From Planctomycetota bacterium (GTDB lineage: Bacteria > Planctomycetota > Planctomycetia > Gemmatales > Gemmataceae): DNA of 64,000 nucleotides. The stretch lies in contig VGXS01000001.1 of assembly GCA_016873225.1 (NCBI GenBank), positions 62,001-126,000 of the forward strand, read 5' to 3'. Position 1 is the stretch's first letter; every line of letters starts with the position of its first letter. The position numbers and the translations under genes were made by a program. Shown piece after piece: positions 43,465-52,608 of this stretch. The notes below the pieces were generated by a model. That model worked only from the letters and a program-made list of their open reading frames with translations. It ran no database searches and had not been told where the DNA came from.

Positions 43465-44769
43465 ATGAAAGGCATCCGCGCTCGCGTGTTCTGGGCCTTG
43501 TTGGTTCTGCCTTTCATGGCATGTGCCGCCCGGGCGGAAGATACCAAGGCGGCCGACAGGACCGTGTCGCTCAAGAACAGCACCCGGTACCTTTCGGCCT
43601 TCCAGAAGGTGGTTTCCGATGCCGCCAAGGCCACCGTTTCGGTGATGTGCGAAGGCAAGGTGGTCTGCCTGGGAACCGTGGTGAAGCCCGACGGACACAT
43701 CCTGACCAAGGCGAGCGAAGTGCGCCACGACAAGGTGGTTTGCAAGCTTGCCGACGGCCGTTCGTTTCCGGCAACGGTCGTTGGAATCGATGAGAAAAAC
43801 GACTTGGCGATGATGAAGATCGACGCCAAGGGACTGGCATGCGTGACCTGGGCGGACAGCAAGGTCGCCGAAGTCGGAAACTGGGTCTGCGTGGCGGGCG
43901 CCGGCGAGATACCGGCCGCCGCCGGGGTGGTGAGCGTGGCCACCCGCGAAGACAAGCTCCGGGAGCGCAACGCCCCCACCTCCAGCGGATTCATGGGAGT
44001 GACCCTGGGAGAGGGCGAACCCGGCCCCAAGGTTGAGGATGTCAAGGAGGATTCCCCCGCCGCCAAGGCCGGCCTCAAGGCCGGTGACATCATCCTCGAG
44101 GTGCGTGGGGGCAAGGTCGCCAAGGCCGAGGAGATGATCCGTTCCCTGTCGCGCACCCGGCCCGGGGATATCGTGAAGCTTAAATATCTCCGGGATGGCC
44201 AGGAAGCGGTCATTGAAGTGACGCTCGGCAAGCGCCCCGCGATGGGAGCCAACGCCCGCGGCGAAATCCAGAACGCCATGGGCGGATCCTTGAGCCACTT
44301 CAAGGGACCGTTCGAGAAAATCCTCCAGCACGACTCGGCGATCCGCCCCGAGGAGTGCGGCGGACCCCTGGTCGACCTGGCGGGCCGGGTTGTGGGGCTG
44401 AACATCGCCCGCGCGGGACGCGTCGAATCCTACGCCCTTCCCGGCGAACTCGTGGCGCAGCTTGTGCCGGACTTCATCGCCGGCAAATTCAAGGTCTCGG
44501 CCACGGCGGTCAAGCGGGCCAGCCCGGCTGAACTGGCGGAGCAGGCCCGAAAGGAACTCAAGAAACTGGAGGATGAACTCGAAGCCGCCAGGGCCCGCCT
44601 CAAGGAAATGAAGCTCGACCTCAAGAGCGCGCGGATCAACGGCGACCAAGGCGAGGAACGCAAGCTCAGCGCCAAGGTCAAGCGGATCATGGAGGAGATC
44701 GAGGGCATGTCCGAGCAGGTCGAGAAGGCCCGCAAGGAGCTTTCCTCCCTCGAAAAATCAGGCTCCTGA
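43465..44769 (+). CDS. Degenerate trypsin-like protein with PDZ inserted in the protease fold and a coiled-coil tail
   Basis: The 434-residue exported protein has a trypsin-like N-half ('ATVSVMCEGKVVCLGTVVKPDGHILTKASEV', 'KNDLAMMKIDAKG') in which the usual catalytic His position reads KASEV, without His. A PDZ domain ('GFMGVTLGEGEPGPKVEDVKEDSPAAKAGLKAGDIILEV') follows, and only then the C-terminal trypsin strand 'RPEECGGPLVDLAGRVVGLNIARA', where GDSGGP has become ECGGP so Ser is Cys. A long coiled coil (residues ~355-430) ends the protein. The triad is lost, so it may be a chaperone or adaptor for the neighbouring active protease. The PDZ-in-protease arrangement is unusual. Confidence 0.85.
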   Translation: MKGIRARVFWALLVLPFMACAARAEDTKAADRTVSLKNSTRYLSAFQKVVSDAAKATVSVMCEGKVVCLGTVVKPDGHILTKASEVRHDKVVCKLADGRSFPATVVGIDEKNDLAMMKIDAKGLACVTWADSKVAEVGNWVCVAGAGEIPAAAGVVSVATREDKLRERNAPTSSGFMGVTLGEGEPGPKVEDVKEDSPAAKAGLKAGDIILEVRGGKVAKAEEMIRSLSRTRPGDIVKLKYLRDGQEAVIEVTLGKRPAMGANARGEIQNAMGGSLSHFKGPFEKILQHDSAIRPEECGGPLVDLAGRVVGLNIARAGRVESYALPGELVAQLVPDFIAGKFKVSATAVKRASPAELAEQARKELKKLEDELEAARARLKEMKLDLKSARINGDQGEERKLSAKVKRIMEEIEGMSEQVEKARKELSSLEKSGS

Positions 44770-44809
44770 AACCCTGACACGCCCCGCGCAAGGCCCAGGC
44801 AACGCCGGC

Positions 44810-45964
44810 TCAATCGGCCTTGGTCACCACCAGGTTGTCGCGGTGGATGATTTCCTCCGAGGCCAGCGGACCTGACAACCGCCTGATATGTTCGGTTCGC
44901 ATACCCCTCAACTTCTCGATCTCCACCGAAGGGTATTCCGTCAGGCCCCTGCCAATTTCCTCCCCGGCGGGATCCACGAGCCTGACGACGGCTCCCTTGC
45001 CAAACTCACCCTTGACGGCCGTCACCCCGATGGGCAGAAGGCTGCATCCCCTGCGCCGCACCGCCTCGCAGGCTCCGATATCAAGCACGACATCGCCGGA
45101 TGGCTGGGCCGTGAATCCAAGCCAGCGTTTCCAGGCCGGCATGTGCTGCTCTAATTCGGGCAGGAAAAGGGTTCCTATGTCTTCGCCCGTCGCCAGCTTG
45201 TCGATCACGGATTCCTGCCCGCCATCGGCAAGGAACACGGCGGTACCCGATGCGGCGGCCAGGCGGGTGGCCTTCAGCTTGCTCCGCATCCCGCCGGTGC
45301 CCAACCTGCTGCGCGTGGCCTGCGCCAACCCCCGCACCTCGTCGACGCGTCGGACCAGCGGCACCCTTCGCGCGGCGGGATCATGCCTTGGGTCGGCGGT
45401 GAACAGGCCATTGACGCCGCTCAACAGCACCAGGGCATCGGCCTGAACCAGGGCCGCGACCATCGCGGCGAGCGTGTCGTTGTCACCGAAGCGGATCTCC
45501 GCGGCGGAAACGGTGTCGTTTTCATTGATGATGGGCACGCAGCCCATCTCGAAAAGGCTCGACAGGGTGTTGCGCATGTTCAGGTAGCGGACGCGATGGT
45601 CGAAATCCGCCGCGGTCAGCAGGATCTGGGCGACATGGCAGCCAAAGGGAAGGAAAGCTTCCTCCCAGGCCGTCATGAGGAACGGTTGCCCCACCGCGGC
45701 GCACGCCTGCAGGTTTCGCAACTCCGTCGGGCGTGTCGCCAGTCCAAGGCGTCCCATGCCGGCGCCGATGGCGCCCGAACTCACCAGCACGACCCTGCGC
45801 CCCGGCTTTCTCAGCCGGTCAACCTGCCCGGCGAGGGCCGCCATGCGACTCCTCGACAGGCTGCCAGACTCGTCGGCCAACACCTGCGTGCCCACCTTCA
45901 CAACCACGGTGCGGGCCGCTTCCCAGGTCCGCCTTCGCCAATCGCCTTCCGCCACCAGGTCCAT
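44810..45964 (-). CDS. proB: Glutamate 5-kinase with PUA domain
   Basis: The 384-residue protein has 'VVVKVGTQVLADESGSL', 'VVLVSSGAIGAGMGRLGL', 'PIINENDTVSAAEIRFGDNDTLAAMVAALVQADALVLLSGVNGLFTADP' split over the kinase core and 'RLGTGGMRSKLKATRLAAASG', then a PUA domain after residue ~285 ('DIGACEAVRRRGCSLLPIGVTAVKG'). It phosphorylates glutamate, the first step of proline synthesis. The proA partner is not seen in the window. The gene is convergent with the degenerate HtrA gene and divergent from the propeller-like gene. Confidence 0.97.
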   Translation of the reverse strand: MDLVAEGDWRRRTWEAARTVVVKVGTQVLADESGSLSRSRMAALAGQVDRLRKPGRRVVLVSSGAIGAGMGRLGLATRPTELRNLQACAAVGQPFLMTAWEEAFLPFGCHVAQILLTAADFDHRVRYLNMRNTLSSLFEMGCVPIINENDTVSAAEIRFGDNDTLAAMVAALVQADALVLLSGVNGLFTADPRHDPAARRVPLVRRVDEVRGLAQATRSRLGTGGMRSKLKATRLAAASGTAVFLADGGQESVIDKLATGEDIGTLFLPELEQHMPAWKRWLGFTAQPSGDVVLDIGACEAVRRRGCSLLPIGVTAVKGEFGKGAVVRLVDPAGEEIGRGLTEYPSVEIEKLRGMRTEHIRRLSGPLASEEIIHRDNLVVTKAD

Positions 45965-45997
45965 GCCCGTCCACTCCGGTTTCCCGATCGAAATGGT

Positions 45998-46882
45998 ATG
46001 TTAGCGACTCAGGCGAACTCCTCCCGGGCTTGGGGGCCCGAACCGTTGAAAATCGAGGTTGGCAAGTCGGTAGGTCGGGCGCCTGTCGGCCTTTCCCTTG
46101 CCCATGAAAAGGGCTGCCTCCTGTCATGGGACAAGCACGGGGGCCTCGCCCTGCACGGCCCCGACCGTGAACCGGCCGCCTCCGCCATCCACCCCGGGCT
46201 CGCGGCGGCCTGCATCAGCGCGAATGGCCAATGCGTCGCCGTGGCCTGCCAAGACGGCATGGTGCTGCTTCTGGGAGAAGACCTGGCCACGCGCGCCAGC
46301 CTGCGCGTTGGCGGCCAGCCTTGCTCGGTGGCCATCGACCATCAAGGCCGGACCATCGCCGTGGGTTTGATGGATGGCACCATCGCGTTCATCAACCGCC
46401 AAGGAATCGAGGTAGGCCGGTTGGCCGCGCCCTGCGCGGCAACATCGATGGCCTTCGCGAACAGGCATCCATGGCTGGCCTTCGCGGGCTCCGCCGGAAT
46501 GGCCGGCGCCGCCGATGCCAACGGTTCGCTCCGGTGGAAGGAGGGGTTGCCCCACCACCTTGGACCCCTGTCCATGGCGGCGGGAACAGGAGATTGGTTC
46601 GTGCCCCGAATGGGTGGTTGCGTGGCCCACTTCGGCCCCTTGGGCGCCCCCCACAAGGATGTCCCCGAAACTACGGGTGCCCGACTCGTTGCATGCGGCC
46701 ACATGGCAACGAACCTTGCCATCGTGGAAGGCCGGTCGAAACTCAAGGCGACGGACAATCGGGGTGTAACGAAGGCCAGCGCGGAGTTCCCAGCCACCAT
46801 CACCGCGATCGCGATGGACGGTACCGGCACAACCATCATGGCGGGCCTGGATGACAGGCGGATCCTTTGGATCCGCCCATGA
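45998..46882 (+). CDS. WD40/beta-propeller-like protein, no signal peptide
   Basis: The 294-residue protein consists of repeats of ~40 residues that look like propeller blades: 'GLSLAHEKGCLLSWDKHGGLALHGPD', 'CISANGQCVAVACQDGMVLLLGED', 'VAIDHQGRTIAVGLMDGTIAFINRQG' and 'AIAMDGTGTTIMAGLDDRRILWI'. There is no export signal, so it is probably cytoplasmic. Partners are unknown. The start is uncertain: ATG 45998 is taken, but TTG 46045 with a G-rich site upstream is possible. It ends 10 bp before the convergent S46 peptidase gene stop. Confidence 0.75.
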   Translation: MLATQANSSRAWGPEPLKIEVGKSVGRAPVGLSLAHEKGCLLSWDKHGGLALHGPDREPAASAIHPGLAAACISANGQCVAVACQDGMVLLLGEDLATRASLRVGGQPCSVAIDHQGRTIAVGLMDGTIAFINRQGIEVGRLAAPCAATSMAFANRHPWLAFAGSAGMAGAADANGSLRWKEGLPHHLGPLSMAAGTGDWFVPRMGGCVAHFGPLGAPHKDVPETTGARLVACGHMATNLAIVEGRSKLKATDNRGVTKASAEFPATITAIAMDGTGTTIMAGLDDRRILWIRP

Positions 46883-46891
46883 GTCGCGGGG

Positions 46892-48979
46892 TTACTTGGC
46901 CGCCGTGAGTTCGGCGGCCAGGTCGCTGGCTCCGTACACCTTGTTCAAGGCCTCGACAATCGCCTGTGAGCAGACCGAAACGGCGCGGGCCTGCTCCTCG
47001 CTGAAGGCGAAATCAAGGACAAGCGACTGGATATTTCCGTCGAAGATCAATCCGACCACCTCGCCCTTCTTGTTGATGACGGGACTGCCGGAGTTTCCAC
47101 CGATGATGTCGGCGGTGCAGACAAAGTTGTAGGGGGTGGCGAGGTCGAGCGCCGGCTTTTTCTTTTCCCACAACGGAGGCAGGTCGAAGGGGGGCTTGTT
47201 CTTTTGTTCGGCGGAACGCTTGAACAAGCCGTCGTAAGTGGTGAAGGGGGGCACCTTGGCGCCGTTCTCCTCATACCCCTTCACGACGCCGTAGCTGAGC
47301 CGCAAGGTGAAGGTGGCGTCGGGGTAGGTGGAGGTGCCGTCGAGGGCGAATTTCACCTTGGCGATCTGGTTGTAGGCCTGCCGCTTGACCTCCTCCACCT
47401 CGGTTTCCATGCGGCGACGCAATTCGCGGGATTCGGGATCAACGAGCTTGGCCAGGAGGATCATGGGATCGGTGCTGGCGTCGATCGCCGGCTTGCCACC
47501 CTCGTAAAGCTTCTTTCGCTCGGCGACGGACTTGAGCTTGGAGCCGCCGACAAGTTCCACGGCGCGGGCCTGGGGCGACTTGCCCGCCAGCACCTTGGCA
47601 ACGAGCGGGTCGGACAGGCCCAGTTCACCGGCGAGGAATGTGAGGCTGTCGGCAAGCTTGACGATCTCGAACCCGTCGTAAACGGGTTCCTCGGAAAACA
47701 GTTCCAGCTCGAGGGGTTCCTTGTTCGAATCGATGAATTCGCGCAGCCTGTCCGCCTGGGGCTTGGACTTTTCCTCCGCGGCGCGCACCAGCGTGCGGGC
47801 GACGCCGAACAGGTCGGAGAGGAACGCCGAGCCGCCCTCGAGCAAGGTGTAGCGGCGGATGATTTCGGCGCGCACCTTGTGGGCCTTCTCGACCTTGTCC
47901 CAGGCGCCGACAGCCTCCTTGAGCTTGGGGTCGGCGGCGGCGGCATCGCGAAGGCGTTTTTCCTCCGCGGCCTTCCGGGCCATCAGTTCGGGGTCGAGCA
48001 GGCCGCCCAGACCGCCAACGCGCGCCTTCCGGCTGTTCTGGATGCTGAAAAGCATCTCCTTGGCCTGGCGGGCATTTTCCTCACTGCGGGCGCTGAAAGC
48101 CGCCAGCAGCACCTCGAGCCTGTAGAGGCGCTGCATCAGGAACGGAAAGCCGATGTCGCGGGTGTAGGCAAGCTCGGCCATGGTGGCGAGGCGGTTGGTG
48201 CGGCCGGGGTGACCGGAAACGAACACCAGTTCCTTGTCGGCGCAGCCATTCTTGCTCCATGAAAGATGGTGCTTGACCTTGGCTGGCTTGCCATCCTCGT
48301 AAACACGGAAGAAAGCGACATCCAGGTCGAAGCGGGGGTACTCGAAGTTGTCGGGGTCGCCCCCGTAAAAGGCGATCTGCTGCTCGGGGGCGAAGACCAG
48401 CCTCACATCGGTGTAACGCTTGAAGCGGTAGAGATGATACGCGCCACCCTGGTAGAGCGTGACGACATTGCAGCGAAGGCCGGTCTTCTTGTTCTCCTCG
48501 TTCTCAATGCCGTTGATGGCGGCCCTGCGGGCCTTGAACGCCTCATCGGCGGAAAGGCCGTCCTTCACGGCGCCGTTCACGCGGGCGGTGACATCCTCGA
48601 TGCTTTCAAGGACATTGAGTTCCATCGCCTCGCACTTGCTTTCCTCGGCGCGGGTCTTCGCGTAAAAACCGTCGCGGTAGTAATTGCGGTCCTTGGTGCC
48701 CAGCTTCTGCAGGGCGTCGGAGGCGACATGGTGGTTGGTCATGACCAGGCCATCGGCGGAGACGAAGGAACCCGAACCGCCGGAGTTGAACCTCACGCTG
48801 CTTTTCTGGACATGCTCCAGCCAAGCCGCGTCGGGCTTGAAGCCGTGCCGTTCGGCCAGCCTCGCCAGTGGCGGGTTGTTGAAAAGCCACATGCCCTCGT
48901 CGCCCAGGAGGGCCGGTACGGAAATGGTCGTCGCCGCCATGGCCAAAAGCACTCCACGCATCCAAGTAATCCAGTTCAT
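46892..48979 (-). CDS. S46 family dipeptidyl-peptidase (DPP7-like)
   Basis: The 695-residue secreted protein has a signal peptide, 'GMWLFNNPP', and a chymotrypsin-type triad: His84 in MTNHHVA, Asp in FDLDVAFFRVYED and Ser630 in GGNSGSPVIN. After the nucleophile, 'GEVVGLIFDGN' has Gly at the position that is Arg in DPP11, which suggests cleavage after hydrophobic rather than acidic P1 residues. It removes N-terminal dipeptides. ATG 48979 follows GGAGGA and overlaps the stop of the OPT transporter gene (ATGA), coupling uptake to peptide release. Confidence 0.94.
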   Translation of the reverse strand: MNWITWMRGVLLAMAATTISVPALLGDEGMWLFNNPPLARLAERHGFKPDAAWLEHVQKSSVRFNSGGSGSFVSADGLVMTNHHVASDALQKLGTKDRNYYRDGFYAKTRAEESKCEAMELNVLESIEDVTARVNGAVKDGLSADEAFKARRAAINGIENEENKKTGLRCNVVTLYQGGAYHLYRFKRYTDVRLVFAPEQQIAFYGGDPDNFEYPRFDLDVAFFRVYEDGKPAKVKHHLSWSKNGCADKELVFVSGHPGRTNRLATMAELAYTRDIGFPFLMQRLYRLEVLLAAFSARSEENARQAKEMLFSIQNSRKARVGGLGGLLDPELMARKAAEEKRLRDAAAADPKLKEAVGAWDKVEKAHKVRAEIIRRYTLLEGGSAFLSDLFGVARTLVRAAEEKSKPQADRLREFIDSNKEPLELELFSEEPVYDGFEIVKLADSLTFLAGELGLSDPLVAKVLAGKSPQARAVELVGGSKLKSVAERKKLYEGGKPAIDASTDPMILLAKLVDPESRELRRRMETEVEEVKRQAYNQIAKVKFALDGTSTYPDATFTLRLSYGVVKGYEENGAKVPPFTTYDGLFKRSAEQKNKPPFDLPPLWEKKKPALDLATPYNFVCTADIIGGNSGSPVINKKGEVVGLIFDGNIQSLVLDFAFSEEQARAVSVCSQAIVEALNKVYGASDLAAELTAAK

Positions 48980-51423
48980 CTCGGTTCCTCCAGCGAAACG
49001 GGTCGGGATCTTTCCGGGTTCTTGCGGTTCACCAGAACGAGGGCCGCCATCAGCACGGCAAACAGCGCCAGCGAGAGCACCTCGAGCCAAGGTCCCAAAG
49101 GCTCGACAAGTGAGCCCCATTCTAGTGACTTCTTCAGGGGCGGGGCGAACTCAAGGAAGGCGATCAGGACACCACCCAGGCTGCCCCCGGCGATGTATCC
49201 GGAGGCCAGCAGCACGCCCGGCGCCGATTCCGACTTCGCGATCTCCTCGGCGTCATCGCTGGCGGCCGAACCGCGGCGGCCGAACCAGTCGGCCGCCCAG
49301 CGAGCCAAGCCACCCACGAAGATGGGCGTGGTGGCGGCCATAGGAACATACACGCCGACCGCGAACGCCAGCGATGACACTCCGCACAGTTCCAAGGCCA
49401 CGCTCACCATGGCGCCGAGGATGATGAGGGTCCAATTCAGGTCGCTATTGAGCAGGCCGTTGATGATGATTCCCATCACCTGCGTCTTGGGGGCGGGAAA
49501 CTTCATCTTCACCGGTTGCGGCTCATTCCTGAAGGCAAGGCCGCCGGTCGCGGGATCCACGAGGTATTCACCGGGAGGCACCTTGGCCAACACGGCGTTC
49601 AGTTTCGCGGTGAGGCCGGCCGGGTCGGCGGCCGTTGTCTTGGCCGCCTGCTCGGGGTCGAGGGCCCGCACCACGCGATAGGTGAGTCCGTTCACCTGGG
49701 CGGTGGAAGGCAGTGAGGGCGCCAAGGCCGCCAAGCCCGCAACGGGCGTGCCGTCGGCGACCCAATTGTCGCGGGAATCGAATTCCCCGGTGATCGAGGG
49801 ATCGACGAGAAACCGCGCCCGGAATCCGTCATCGACCAGGTATCGCGCCCGTTTGAGGCCCGCGACGGCCTTGACGGCCTCGGGACCGGGCCGCCAAACC
49901 TTGTACGACTTGCCCTCATGGGTTTCGGTCGCGGTCATCTCGGCCGCATAGGCGCGGAGGTCGGCCTCGGGCAGGTTGCGGGTGCTGTGAACGACGCCGG
50001 CGCTGTTGAAAAGAAGGAGCGTGCCGCCGATGACCAGGGCCGAGGTGAGCGCGCCGATGATGATGGCCACCTGCTGCAGCCACGGCGTCCCGCCGACCAA
50101 AAAGCCCGTCTTGAGATCCTGGGAGGTGGTTCCGCCGTTGCTCGCCGCGATGCAAACGATGCCGCCGATCGAAAGCGCCAGGAGGGCATCGCGCGGACCG
50201 ACCATGCCCAGGCCCAGGAAAATGAGACAGGTGAGCAGGAGCGTGGCGATCGTCATGCCTGAAATCGGGTTGCTCGACGAGCCGATCTCACCCGTGAGGC
50301 GCGATGAGACGGTCACGAACAGGAACCCGAAGACAAGCACCAAAAGGGCCCCGACAAGGGCCGACCAAACGCCCACCTCGGGGGCGAGGAACGCCGTCAA
50401 GGCGGCCAGGAGCGCCAGCAGTCCCCCCCAGACGAAGGCGGGCGGGAGGTCGCGGCGGGAGGATCCTTCCCGTTCGTCCGATCGCGCCCCGCGCTGGCCA
50501 CCCAGGGTGGATAACGCGGCGCCTATGATCAGCGGCAGGGTCTTGATCATGCTGAAAACGCCCGCGGCGGCCACGCATCCAGCCCCAAGGAACCTCAGGT
50601 AGGTTTTCTCGATGTCACCGGCCTGAAGGATGCCGATGGGCTTGGACGCCGGGGCCAGAACATCCGGCCGGCCATCGCCGAAGAACGCCACCGCCGGAAC
50701 GATCACCAGGCCGCCCAGCACCGAACCGGCCAGCATGAGGGCGCTGACACGCAGGCCGATGATGTATCCGACGCCAAGCAACTCGGTGGCGAGGTCGCCG
50801 GAGACGCGGGCCACGCGCGAGAATTGGTGCAGCGGCAATTCGGCGCCGGCCTTGAGCAGTCCCATCGCCTCGGTGGCGAACTTGTGGACGATGGCCACAG
50901 TGAATCCGAGGAAAACCGCGCCTCCCTGGGCTCCGCCCCTCTCTCCCGACTCGAGGACCTTGGCGCAGGCCGTTCCCTCCGGATACAGAAGTGTGCCGGG
51001 TTGGCCGGCCGAGCCGTGCATCTTTTCAATGAACAGCTTGCGCAGCGGGATCATCATGAGGATGCCCAGCACGCCGCCCAAAAGCGAAACAACCATCACC
51101 CGGGGAAGGTCCAGGTCGAAACCGATGAGCATGAGGCCGGGCATGGTGACGCCCACGCCGAAGGCGATCGACTCGCCGGCGCTGCCGGCGGTCTGGATGA
51201 TGTTGTTCTCGAGCACGCCGGTGCGGCGGGTCAGGCGGGCCGACTCGAGGAGGCGGAACAGGGTGATGGCAAGCACGGCCACCGGGATGCTGGCGGAGAC
51301 GGTGAGGCCGACCTTGAGGACCAGATACAGCGAGCTGGCGCCGAAAACGAGGCCGAGGGCCGTGCCGGTGATGATGGCGCGCAGGGTGAACTCGGCGGCG
51401 CGATCCGAAGGATTGGTCTGCAT
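48976..51423 (-). CDS. OPT family oligopeptide transporter
   Basis: The 815-residue membrane protein has ~15 hydrophobic segments, starting with 'EFTLRAIITGTALGLVFGASSLYLVLKVGLTVSASIPVAV', and OPT features such as 'ENNIIQTAGSAGESIAFGVGVTMPGLML' and 'LYPEGTACAKVLESG'. The protein is interrupted at residues ~490-650 by a large extracytoplasmic insertion without hydrophobic segments, which is not typical of the family. The start at 51423 follows GGAGGG by 9 nt. It imports oligopeptides (or metal-chelates) by proton symport. The stop overlaps the S46 peptidase start, and the purM stop is 40 bp upstream. Confidence 0.93.
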   Translation of the reverse strand: MQTNPSDRAAEFTLRAIITGTALGLVFGASSLYLVLKVGLTVSASIPVAVLAITLFRLLESARLTRRTGVLENNIIQTAGSAGESIAFGVGVTMPGLMLIGFDLDLPRVMVVSLLGGVLGILMMIPLRKLFIEKMHGSAGQPGTLLYPEGTACAKVLESGERGGAQGGAVFLGFTVAIVHKFATEAMGLLKAGAELPLHQFSRVARVSGDLATELLGVGYIIGLRVSALMLAGSVLGGLVIVPAVAFFGDGRPDVLAPASKPIGILQAGDIEKTYLRFLGAGCVAAAGVFSMIKTLPLIIGAALSTLGGQRGARSDEREGSSRRDLPPAFVWGGLLALLAALTAFLAPEVGVWSALVGALLVLVFGFLFVTVSSRLTGEIGSSSNPISGMTIATLLLTCLIFLGLGMVGPRDALLALSIGGIVCIAASNGGTTSQDLKTGFLVGGTPWLQQVAIIIGALTSALVIGGTLLLFNSAGVVHSTRNLPEADLRAYAAEMTATETHEGKSYKVWRPGPEAVKAVAGLKRARYLVDDGFRARFLVDPSITGEFDSRDNWVADGTPVAGLAALAPSLPSTAQVNGLTYRVVRALDPEQAAKTTAADPAGLTAKLNAVLAKVPPGEYLVDPATGGLAFRNEPQPVKMKFPAPKTQVMGIIINGLLNSDLNWTLIILGAMVSVALELCGVSSLAFAVGVYVPMAATTPIFVGGLARWAADWFGRRGSAASDDAEEIAKSESAPGVLLASGYIAGGSLGGVLIAFLEFAPPLKKSLEWGSLVEPLGPWLEVLSLALFAVLMAALVLVNRKNPERSRPVSLEEPR

Positions 51424-51462
51424 GAACCGATTCCCTCCATGCATGGCGGGGTCGAGGCCAGG

Positions 51463-52563
51463 TCAGAACTCCGGTCGGGACCGGGGGGCGAACTCAAGGC
51501 CGGGTTCGCCCGGTATCACCTCGCCGATGCGCCAGGCCTTCTCGCCCAGCCGTTCCACCTGGTGGATGATGCTGTCGGCGAAATGGTGGCTGCACACGAT
51601 GACGAAGCCGATTCCCATGTTGAAGACACGGAACATTTCCGCCTCGGAAACTCCGCCGAGCTTTTGCAGCCAGCTGAAAAGCGGCGGAATTGTCCACGAG
51701 CCGGGCCAGAGCCTCACCCGGCATCCTTGGGGAAGGATTCGCGGCACATTACCCTCAAGCCCCTCGCCCGTGATGTGCGCCAGGCCCCTGACCGTCCGCT
51801 TCTTGACGGGGTAGTGGCGCATGAGTTCGACAACCACCCGGGCATAGATCCGGGTCGGTTCAAGCAGGGCGTCTCCGACGGTACGCCCCAGTTCCTCGAC
51901 ATGGGTTTCGGGCCTGAGGCCGGCCCGCTCGAAGACGATCTTGCGGGCCAGCGAGTAGCCATTGCTGTGCAGGCCCGAACTGGCCAATCCGATCACGGCG
52001 TCACCGGGGCGGATTTTCTTTCCCGTCACCAAACGGTCGCGGTCGGCGACGGCCAGGCAGAAACCGGCAAGGTCGTAGTCGCCCGGCTTGTAGACATCGG
52101 GAAGGATGGCCGTCTCGCCGCCGACCAGGGCGCATCCGGCCTGCACGCACCCCTCGCTCACCCCCTTCACCAGCGACTCGACCAGGGCCGGGTCGTCCTT
52201 GGGTATGGCGATGTAATCGAGGAAAAACAACGGCTCGGCGCCGGCGCACAGGCAATCGTTCACCGACATGGCCACGAGGTCGATGCCCACCGTGTCGTGG
52301 CGGTTCATCATGGCGGCGACCTTGAGCTTGGTGCCGACGCCGTCACATCCCGAAACCAGGACAGGATGCTTGTAATTGCGGTTGAACAGCCGGGAGTTGA
52401 AGTCGAGGCTGAACAGGCTGGCGAATCCCCCGAATCCATCCATCACCCGGGGTGTATGGGTTCGGCGGACCCAGCGGGCCATGCCCGCGAGGGTTTTGTC
52501 GTACAGGTCGAGGTCGAGGCCGGCGGCCTTGTAGTCAAGGCCGCCGGCTGGGGATTCGCTCAT
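51463..52563 (-). CDS. purM: Phosphoribosylformylglycinamidine cyclo-ligase
   Basis: The 366-residue protein matches AIR synthetase, which closes the imidazole ring in purine synthesis: 'YKAAGLDLDLYDKTLAGMARWV', 'HPVLVSGCDGVGTKLKVA', 'IDLVAMSVNDCLCAGAEPLFFLDYIA', 'GGETAILPDVYKPGDYDLAGF' and 'IGLASSGLHSNGYSLARKI'. It is coded on the leftward strand between the KDG-type kinase (45 bp) and the OPT gene (40 bp), and no other purine gene is adjacent. Confidence 0.97.
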   Translation of the reverse strand: MSESPAGGLDYKAAGLDLDLYDKTLAGMARWVRRTHTPRVMDGFGGFASLFSLDFNSRLFNRNYKHPVLVSGCDGVGTKLKVAAMMNRHDTVGIDLVAMSVNDCLCAGAEPLFFLDYIAIPKDDPALVESLVKGVSEGCVQAGCALVGGETAILPDVYKPGDYDLAGFCLAVADRDRLVTGKKIRPGDAVIGLASSGLHSNGYSLARKIVFERAGLRPETHVEELGRTVGDALLEPTRIYARVVVELMRHYPVKKRTVRGLAHITGEGLEGNVPRILPQGCRVRLWPGSWTIPPLFSWLQKLGGVSEAEMFRVFNMGIGFVIVCSHHFADSIIHQVERLGEKAWRIGEVIPGEPGLEFAPRSRPEF

Positions 52564-52608
52564 GCCATTAAGATAGGCGCCGGAAAGGCCTTGGGAAGAG
52601 CTGAAGGG

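Noticed and set aside
43465-44769. Active HtrA/DegP protease
   Set aside because: The positions expected to hold His and Ser read KASEV and ECGGP. The triad is not intact.
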